Source: Mesorhabditis belari | Taxonomy: Eukaryota > Nematoda > Chromadorea > Rhabditida > Rhabditidae | NCBI GenBank assembly: GCA_958450365.1 | Contig: CAUEEP010000758.1 | Coordinates: forward strand, 278,640-342,639 | Direction: 5' to 3' | DNA: 64,000 nucleotides | In this document: piece by piece, positions 9,001 through 19,700 of the stretch | Position numbering within the stretch: position 1 is the stretch's first letter | Layout of the letters: the number at the start of each line of letters is the position of its first letter | Position numbers and translations under genes: made by a program | Notes under the pieces: model-generated | Databases searched by the model: none | What the model was told of the DNA's origin: nothing | What the model saw: only the letters and a program-made list of their open reading frames with translations

Positions 9001-12000
9001 ATAACCTGTTCTTAACTATGAATTTAAGTTTAATCAAGATAAACTAAACTTCTTCTTTTAACCTATTCGAGTTTTAACCACGCAATCCTATTTGAGCGTA
9101 CAGTCACGTAGTCGATAACTATTTTACTCATAAGTTAATGATGATTTAAAGAAAAACTAAACGATTACAATCATTTGATAGCCCTGAATCTCCTCTTGAA
9201 AACTAATATAAAATTATCGAGAAATTTCTGCAAAATTTATAAACAAAAGTCGATCAAAAGTTGAGTTAACACAAGAAAAAACGTCATTAGAATGGTATGG
9301 TCGTGAATTTGTTTAAAAAAAAAATGTTAAAACTGATATCATTTCAATGTTAGTGTCAAGTCTGGAAAGATTCAGTCATAGCTAGTTTTTTTAGCTAGTT
9401 TTAGATTAGTCATAGTTTTTTGAAGCTTTAAAATCTTCCTTAAACGCAAAGCACCATTGAGCACAAGAATTTGAAAACTAAATCAAGATTTAGTTTTCTA
9501 ATCTAATTGTGAGCTTTTGTTCTCAAAAGCTCTTCAAATCAAGAAGCAGAACATTGAAAAGACGAAAAAGTCTCCTAAATTTGGTGTCAAATGGGCTGGT
9601 GGATGAGTTGGGTACCCATTTCCCATTGTCCTTTGTCTCCTCCCAATCCCCAAGAGACTCATTGATGCCCTTTTTATCCAACACATGATCTCCTTGTCTT
9701 TTCAAAGAAATCTTTGAGTATTCATGCGTTATTTGAGGGAAAATGGTGACATTTTCTTGTTTATTTAAGTCTAGAGAGGATTTGGGATCAAAAACCCGAT
9801 TTCCCTTGAACTAAACTTGAAAGAGAAGCTCAACTTAAACTTGAAGGAGAATTTACGGAGTATCTGTGTAATTTGCAAAAATTCAAAACTGAAAAGCAGT
9901 GGCAGGGGTCGAAACCTCTAGGTCTCACATGAGAGACGAGCGGCTACCCGGTTGAGCCAAGATGACAAGTGGTTAGGTGCGAAAAAAAAGGGTTTTTATA
10001 AGTCGGTTTCTCAAAAAATCAGTAAAAGTCAAAAAAATTTTATTTTTGAACTACTTTTCTCTAATTTCTGTGGGGAAATTTTTGAAAAAAAGAGTTAAAA
10101 AATTGAAAAAGAAAGATGAAAAAGCTGTTTTTCTAAAAAAGCCGTTTTTCTAATTTCTAAGTGGAAAACTCTGTGAATGACAGCTAATTTTGAAGTAATA
10201 TTTGAGAAAACTTAGTTAAATTTGTTTTTTTTTGGAGTTAATTAAGCCAATTCACCTGAGATCGTTGAAAATCTGAAAAAAAAACTTAAATTCCCAGGTG
10301 TTTGTTGGGGAAATTTAGGGAAAATCTATCACTTTTCATAAATTAATTGAATTTTCTTTTTAAGAAAAGAATAAAGATCATTTGTTCAATGGAATTCGAT
10401 TTTGATTTTGATTTTGAAGATTTTGAAGAGAAAAGAATTGAAACTTTTAAGAAATTTTGAGAAATCTTGAAAGAAAACTGTTTGGGGTTAGACAAATGAT
10501 ACCGTAAATATAATAGGTTGATGCATAAGTGTTTTTGTTCCTTTTCGTCTGCCGTTTCAAGCCAACAAATGCACCAATTAAACTACGGTTGATTTCATTA
10601 GAAAAAGCAATTATTTTTCTGCAAAATAACATTAAAACGGGTTTAAAAATATTTTATGCCTGGATTTTCTTGAGAGTATGAAGTCGGGTAGTCAAAAAGG
10701 GCTAACTCGATGATGCGGTTTAGACACCTTAGCTAAAGAAAACCTATCTTCGTGTCAATAGATAAAAGATAGAGAAAAAAAAGTTTGGCTAGTACGGGCT
10801 AGTACGTAAGGCTAGTACGTTCCGCGTGATTTTGCGTGGCGCGAAGAACGCGAAGCACCCGTGAGAGAAGCGAAGAACGCGAAACGTTGAAACAGCTAAC
10901 GACTAAACAAACCAACCAATCATAGGCAGAGTCTCAACAGATCGCAGCTATACTGCTCTACTGAGTACAACACCTTGACCAGCGATCAAGTCGTATGCAA
11001 GTGATCTTGCGCCCTCGAGAAACCGAAGTGATCCGGCTTTGGCAACTCGCTAGGATTCACCCAACGAGTCGGGTAGTCAAAAAGTCAAAATGAAGTCGGG
11101 TAGTCAAAAAGGGCTAACTCGATGATGCGGTTTAGACACCTTAGCTAAAGAAAACCTATCTTCGTGTCAATAGATAAAAAGATAGAGAAAAAAACGTTTG
11201 ATATTTCGCCAAAATTTCAGAGAAATTCATTCAGCCAATTTTTCCGTAGAGTTTTTTATAGATTTTTACGAAAAAGGCGTTTTTCACTCTCGAATTTGCT
11301 TGAAAGTGAACCGAAATTCATTTAAAAAGATGCAAATTGAACAAAAAAACACTTTTTTTATAGAGCAAGCTATAGATTAATTGGTGAATTTGTTACTTTT
11401 TAACAGAAGTACGAAAAAAACGAAAAGACTTATGCATCAACCTAATATTAGAGAGTAATTTGTTTAACTAGCTCAAGAAATGGCTTATCATTTAAAGGGG
11501 CATTCGGGTCAGAATCACAAAAGTGATTTCCTAGAACCACAACTATTTGTAGATCAATCGACGCGTTTCAGTCTCCTGTACAAGGATTGAGAAGAAGGAA
11601 GAAAAGGGAACTAGGAAGAAAAGGGAAAAAGGAAGAAAATAGAAGAAAAAAGAAGAAATGAAGAAGGAAGAAGGAAGAAAAACTATGCAAAATTGTCAAA
11701 AAATACGTTTGAGAGTCAAAAATGCAATATGATGGAACGTTTTTATCGATCAGAATTACCATAGAACAGAATATCGATCAGAATTCTACCGTAGTTTTTG
11801 TCTAGACTAGAATAACAATCTCTCGCTCGATAACAATCAGTAAAGATCTTCAGCTATGTAACTTCAGCTATGCAGCTTCAGCTATGCAGCTTCAGCTATG
11901 CAGCTTCAGCTATGCAGCTTCAGCTATGCAAAGTTCATTAACGGTTTTGTTTTCGGGTATTTATGGAGTTTTTTCTTTCTTTCTTTCTTTTCTCACCTTT

Positions 12001-13640
12001 GTCACCTTTTATTAAGTTTTTCGTCTTTTCTACCCCTTCTTTATATCCTTTTTTTTGCTTTTAAACCTCTCTAGCATACATAATAATGAATTCCGAAGAA
12101 AAAAGCTTCTAGTTGACGGTTTATTGTGCTTGAAAGATATTTAAGAAAATAGTTTTTTTGATTTCAATGTTCTATATCTATAGATCAACAAGTTCTTTAA
12201 AAAGTATTACGAAAATTATACTATCAGTTTTGCAATTTTCAACGATTTCTAAAAACGTAGAACGATGAGAAGGTATTAATCAAATGATTTGCTTTTTTTT
12301 CGTTAGCTTTCGTTAATGAAAGGGTAATAATTGGACATATCGGTAAGGACCTTAACTTCAAAAAAAGACCTTAACTTCAAGCTTCTTTAAAAATCTAATA
12401 AAAAAGAAAAAAGCGAAGGCCAGATGAGAAAGAGTAGGATCCGAAACCTCGACGGTTGGTCACTTAGTCAAGAACACTAACCACTTGGTCAAACCGGTAG
12501 CGAGCGCTGAGAATGGCTTATTAACTTAACTTCAAAAAAAGACCTTAACTTCAAGCTTCTTCAAAAATCTAATAAAAAAAGAAAAAAAAGCGAAGGCCAG
12601 ATGAGAAAGAGTAGGATCCGAAACCTCGACGGTTGGTCACTTAGTCAAGAACACTAACCGGTAGCGTCAAACCGTCAAGCGGTCAAACCGGTAGCGAGCG
12701 CTGAGAATGGCTTATAAGCGTTCAAAACAAAAATCGAATTTCGCTGGGAATACGCCTTAAAACTAGGACCGATTTCGACTCAAAAATACTTTGACAAAAT
12801 GACTCAAAATCTTTTTTGAATTATTTTTATTGTCTTTACAACACAATAATCAATTTGATAAACGTTTAATTAGTAAACTTTATTGAGCAAACCTCGACGC
12901 TTTACTCGATGCTCCACTACTTGACGCTGGCGGGAAGACTCCGTCCAAATGGGCCAACTGTGCGGGGATCGGACGGGGAGACGCGCTTCTAAAGGAGATA
13001 ATTTATAAAATCTAACCCCAAATCAGATCAGATTTCTAAAGTTACATTCCAGAAAAGATCTGATTCGGAGATTCACCGAAAAACATCTCGAAGCTGCTTT
13101 CAAATCCTATTCAAATGCTTTCAATTCAAAGCATATCATTAGACAAATTCAATGTTTTAACCAATTTCACTCAACAGCAAGCTAGCTTACTTAAAGCTTT
13201 GCCGCAAGCCAATCATTGTGCGTGGATAGCTTAGTGAATAGTGGTTTAGTACGTCGTTTTCGTTGTTTCGTTGTTTCGTTCCACTGTCCACGATCCAGAT
13301 CGATCAGTTTTTTAGAAAAACACTTGAAAATGACTTTTTTTTCTCAGTAATCTCTTAAATAACATTATTTAGATGTAAAAAAGAGGTTATGAAAGCCATG
13401 AGTTAACTAATTTACATAGTTATGTTCACATAAATTGACATAAAAGAGATCTGTCTAATTTTTCCATTTTCTAGATATAAGACAAAGTTTTGCCAATTTC
13501 ACTAAACAGCAAGCTAGCTTAGATAAGTCTACAATCGAGTCTAAAATATTCAATCATTGTGCATCAGTAGCTAATCAAAAAAGTAGTTTTCAAGTGTTTT
13601 TCTAAAAACAAAAACAAAATTCACCGATAGTGGATCCGGA

Positions 13641-13712
<72 letters not shown>

Positions 13713-16700
13713 AAAAGAAAAAAAAAAAAAAAAAAAAAAAACAAAAAAAAAAAAAAGGAAGAAAAAAAGAAAAACCCCACCGCCCACCGGCCACCGCACC
13801 GACCACCCCCAGGGGGAACCAGGATCCCAACCAGGATCCCAACCAGGATCCCAACCAGGATCCCAACCAGGATCCCAACCAGGATCCCAACCAGGATCCC
13901 AACCAGAATCCCAACCAGAATCCCAACCAGAATCCGAAGACCCGCTCGCGCCAACACATTAACCACTAGGCTCTCAAGGAACCCTGACAAGCTCGCGTGA
14001 AGGCCTTAAGTACGCTAGCTTGCTGTTTAGCGACTTTGAACTTTAAAGATCTATAAACTGTGAAAATGGCTTATGATAAGAATGGCTTATGATAGAATTT
14101 GAAAGCAGGTTCGGGTTTCCCTTAAACAGATCCTTAACCTCAAAATCAGATCGCATCTGAAATATTCCCTGGTAAGAAAAAGCGTCCAAAAAAAACTCTA
14201 AACCTTGTGCCATTACCGTTTCTGAATCACTTTTCAACTTTTGCAATTGATCCGATTTTTGTTTTTTGTTTTTTCTCGTTTTCACCTTGGCGTTGAAGGT
14301 AGAGATCTCCTGAGTCGTTGCGTGGGCGTTTGAGGGAGTGATCTGCAAATTACTGAACTCATTTCTGCATTCATTCATCATTTCTGCAAAAAAAAACTTT
14401 CATTTTCCAACTTCTCACATTCCAACTTTCTTTCTGGCTTTGTGAAAATCCACTAAATCCTCGCAAAAAAAAGGCCGTTTAAGCGGTTTAGTTGCTAGGT
14501 TTTTGATGGATTTTGATCCCTAATTTCATCTCGACAATCGGAAGTTGCTTTCGAAAAAAAAGCAACAAATCTACTGTATATAAAAGTCATAATTTATTGA
14601 TTGAAAAAATGAAAACTTCTGGTAGATTCGAATCAAAAATCTGATATCATAACACACTACAAAACGGTGAATTTGAAAACACACCTTTCCTCGCGCGCTT
14701 GTTTCCTCGCGCGCTTGTTTCCTCGCGCGCTTGTTTCCTCGCGCACTTGTTTCCTCGCGCACTTGTTTCCTCGCGCACCTTTCCTCGCGCACTTGTTTCT
14801 ACACATTTTTCTAGTCATCCCGATTTGAAAGTAAAAGTCAAACTTAAAAAAAAGCAAAAACAAAACATATGTTGGTGGGTTTTATGGGGAACTAATGGGT
14901 TTTTAAATAAGTCTTTTAATTCCTTTTCATTCCTTTTCACACTTAGGTTGTGGAAATAACAAAAAATTAAAGAAAAATTCATCAATTACCCTATGCTTTG
15001 CTTTGCCTAAATGTCTATTGTTTCAATTTCCCATCTTTTTGAAGTCAATTTCGGTCCACTTTCAACGCAAATTCGCGAGTGAAGACGCGTGTTTTTCGCA
15101 AAAAAAAAAACCTCTTGAAAACCTCTACGAAGAAATTGGGTAAATCAATTTCTTTGAAAATTTGGCTACGTACCTAACTTTTTATACTCTTCCTTTTATC
15201 TATTGATACCAAGATAGGTTTCCTTAGCTAAAGTGTCGAAACCGCATTGTCGAGCCGTCGCTCGTTTTGACTATCCGACATCAGGCTCCCAAAAAAAACC
15301 CAAAAAAGCTTTGTATTTCATTCAAACCCTCGTTAAATGAGTTTTATGAAGCCAATCAGCAAGTTTTTGGTAGATAAATGTAGCTAAGATTGAGGGCTAC
15401 AATTCCCTATATAACACTTGACACTTCTAAAATAAGTTAAGCATTTGTCAGATACTTTTTCAAAAAGTTGTCGCTATAATTCGCGGCCACTGTGCATAAA
15501 TCCCAAAGCCAGATTCTAATAAATTATGTATTACTAGCAATTCAAAAATAGTAGAGTAAAAAGTCGTAAAGTTAGCTTTCATTAAAACAAACCGTCTTCC
15601 GGGAAATGGTGAATCGGTTGGTGAGCGGTTTGGAGTTAGCAATGACGGGGATCTCGGTTGGAGGTCCATCGATGGAGGTGTGTGCTGAAGAGTCGAGTAT
15701 TTGTCACATTTTCCCAAGCAAATTTCCCTATCTTTTACTACATTTAGATATATGAACTTTCAAAAAACAGTTTCCATTTCAGATATGTAAATTTGCCAGA
15801 ACAAAAGTCACAAGAATCAATCAAATTCTTGTCATTTTTATCCACTTACTTTAATTGTATGGAAATTGACAGCTGTATGGAAATTTGCTTGGAAAAAAAG
15901 TCACAAATACTAAGAATGATGATGTTAAACTACAAAAAACATATTTAGACTATGTAATGCAATATTTTATTATTATATTTGACCAAATTACCGTATTCTC
16001 TTTAATAGTAGTGCACCCTGAGCTTTAGCTAAATTCCTCGAAATCTCGAGAACCGCTTATCAGAACCTATCGATTTGGGGTCGAAAAATGTAGCTGACGA
16101 TGAGATCTAGTGAGGGATTAGAGTGTTGAGCTTCTGGGAAAACTTGAAAACTGTAAAATAGTCATTAACTCGGCTGGGTGCACTACTATTAGAGGGAATA
16201 CGGTATATGCATTGAATCAACAGAATTGAGATGGAAGTGGGGTCAGAAAATGTAGCTGACGATAAGATCTAGTTGGTTGCTAAAGTGATCTTGTGATCTT
16301 GCCTTCTCTTGCCAGCGTGATTGAACCCTCGACCTTCCGCTTAAGAGACAAAACTCGTTAACCAATCGGCCAGCTGGCCAAGTCCCGTATTCTCTCTAAT
16401 ATTCGTGCGCCCTAAGCTCTGCCTAAATTCCTCGAAATCTCGAGAAACGCTTATCAGAACCTATCGATCTGGGGTCGAAAAATGTAGCTGACGATGAGAT
16501 CTAGTGAGGGATTAGAGTGTTGAGCTTCTGCAAAAGCTTGGTAACTGTAAAATAGTCATTAACTCGGATCGACTGGGTCCAATACTATTAGAGAGAATAC
16601 GGGATATGACGTGAACGTTATATTTGGCCAAATTACCGTATTCTCTCTAATATTCGTGCACCGTAAGCTCTGCCTAAATCCCTCGAAATCTCGAAAACCG

Positions 16701-19700
16701 CTTATCAGAACCTATCGATGTGAGGTCGAAAAATGTAGCTGACGATGAGATCTAGTGAGGGATTAGAGTGTTGAGCTTCTGCAAAAGCTTGGTAACTGTA
16801 AAATAGTCATCAACTCGGCTCGGCTGGGTCCAGTACTATTAGAAAGAATACGGTATTCAAAAAAAAAAGTATTTTTTAGTTTAAAAGTCATCACTTAAAA
16901 GTTGAAAAGCTCAAGAAATAGCTGAAAAACTCTTTTTCTGAAGTCGTTTTTTAAATTGTAACTAAAATAGGTTTAAAACTGAAAATAACTAATACAGGCA
17001 ATCACGGCGAGGAAAATTTTCAATCATTTTTTTCGAATTTTTCAATTATCTTTGCTTTAGTTGAAATTGGGTGAGGAAAAAAAATGCATTTTCTCATTTC
17101 CCTTGGGTAAAAAAGATCATAAAAGAAAGGTTTAAAGTCTAAAATTAAACTTTTAACATTAACAATTAAACTTTTAACAACTTAAACAATTCTATTTTGA
17201 AAGTAAAAGTGAAATTTTATTATTTTTCACAAGATTTATTCTTTAGTCTTTTTTGCTTAATTCATTAAAATCAATAATTCATAAAGGGAACTCAAATGCG
17301 GGGTTTTTTAAAAAGAAATTGACTACCTGCAATTGACTGGGTTCTCTATGAGTGAAATTTAAGAACAAGACGGATAATTATACGGATTATATTATATTCT
17401 ATTAATTATATTATATTAATTATGTTAATTATATTAATTATGTTAATTATATATATATATATATGCTTTATTCAGGAGGGCGAATAGAAGCGAATCAGAT
17501 AATCATAACCGCATATAATTGCTACAATACTTTCACAAAAAAAAGAAAGAAACCTAGAGATACAGTAAGACGATAGTCAGGAAAAACAGGTACAAAAAAA
17601 AGATTAAATATAAGGCAGATTTGACATGGCAATTAGATCTAATTCGTTTACAGATACTTTGAATTTATATTATATTAATTATATTATATTATACTGCCAA
17701 AGTACGGATATGCGCCAGCTCTCGGAACTCAGAGATCCAGTGGAAGTGATTGAGAGAAAAAGACTCAGATGGGCCGGCCACGTAGCCAGAAGAACAGACG
17801 ACAGATGGACGATACGGATCACAGAGTGGCTACCACGAGACCAGAAGAGGCCCATCGGAAGACCAGCAACGAGGTGGAGCACAAGAGTGGCAGAGAAAGG
17901 TCAGAGAAAGGATGGCTAGAGTGCAACCAGCACCAGCACCAGCAAGTCGAAGACTTCGAACCACGAACAACCAAGATGGGAAACACTGGATGACAATAGC
18001 AAGGGATAGAGAAATGTGAAAGCAGGTTGTGATCTGCGCAAATAGGAACACCTGAGTGCGAAAACAGATCAAAAAAAATTATACTGCCAATAGAGTTTTT
18101 ACATGTAATAGTGTACTCGTGACGCTATTTACCCCATTTAACTGTAAACAATTAGCTGTTTGAGTTTGAATTCGAGAAAAAAAAACATGTTTTGAAGTAC
18201 CTTTTCTTCCTTTTTCCTTCTTTTTCTTCCAAGAAGCTAAAACTAGCGATAAACTAGAGAAAGGAATAATTAATAAGGATTTGAAATCAGTTCCCGTGGG
18301 ATCTTCCGGTTTATAGGAAAATTTAAAGTACAGTCGAACCTCTCTATAACGAACCTCGATATAACGTAAACCTCTCTATAACGTAAGGCGTGACCGGTCC
18401 CGGCCGACGTTATACGCTATATAAAACGGCACTCTATATAACGTAAACCTCTATATAACGTAAGCTATAGCCGTCCCGTGAGTTACGTTATAGAGAGGTT
18501 CGACTGTATCTGTAAATGAATTAGATGTGATTGCAAATTTCAAATCTGCTCTATCTTTAAAGCTTTTTCTACCAATTGTTTCCTGTACTATTTTCAGTTT
18601 TTTCTTTTCTTTTCTCTTTTTAGGAAATTATTATAACAATATATTAGATGCGTTTATGATTATCGGATTTGTTTCTATTCGCTCGCTGAATAAAGCATAT
18701 ATATTAGGTTGATGCAAAAGTCTTTTTCATTTTTTTCGTACTTCCGTTAAAAAGTAACAAATGCACCAATTGAACAACGGTTTATTGCATTCGAAAGGCC
18801 AATTATTTTTCTGCAAAATGACATTAAAACGAGTTTAAAATGTCTTATGTCTAGATTTTTTTGAGAGCCTGAAGTCGGGTAGTCAAAAAAGGCGACGGCT
18901 CGATGATGCATTTTAGACGCTTTAGCTAAGGAAACCAATCTTGATGTTAATAAATAAAAGATAGAGCACAAAAAGTTTGATATTTTTTCAGATTTTCAGA
19001 GAAATTGATTCAGCCAATTTCTTTATAGAGGTTTTTATAGATTTTTATGAAAAACCCGTTTTCACTCTCGAATTTGCTTGAAAGTGAACCCAAATTGACT
19101 TAAAAAGATGGGAAATTGAACAATAAACACTTTTCATTTAGAGCAAACCATAGGTTAATTCATGACTTTGTTATTTTTCAAAAGAAGTACGAAAAAATGA
19201 AAAAGACTTTTGCATCAACCTAATATTAGCATAATAACAAAAGATTAATCCTCAGTTTTCCCTGAAAAGACACCTCTTTTGAACTTTGAAAAGAAAGTTT
19301 GAAAAAAAAGAAAACAAAAAAGAAAACAAAAATTTTCGAACTTAAAAACATCTAGGCTTATTTATTTTGCTGATTGATATTTTGCTTATGCTGCAGCTTA
19401 TAGTTTCATTCATTTTTCTATCGAACAATGCACAGAGAAGCTAGGAAAACCCTTTCCTTTAAAAGCCTTATCAAAATTTGCGTAAGAATTTCATTTTCCA
19501 TTTTTCATTGACCATTTTCTTCATCAACTAAATGCCAATTTTTTTTTCTTAAAATTATTCCATTCCTACGGTAATTACCCATCAAAATTCACCCCAAAAA
19601 AAACGTCAGCTTCACTTTTATAGCTTTTTCCCCATCAATTCCCCTCATCATTTTATCATTTTTTAAATATAATAAGCCAAAATTCAAAATTCACTTCCGG

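Noticed and set aside
7764..9047. 427-codon plus-strand open frame
   Set aside because: It is the translation of the TTTAC pentanucleotide array (only Y, F, T, L), with no splice or domain support.
13571..13990. Open frames on both strands over poly(A) and ggatcccaacca repeats
   Set aside because: Poly-Lys/Phe and 12-bp-repeat peptides are low-complexity artefacts.
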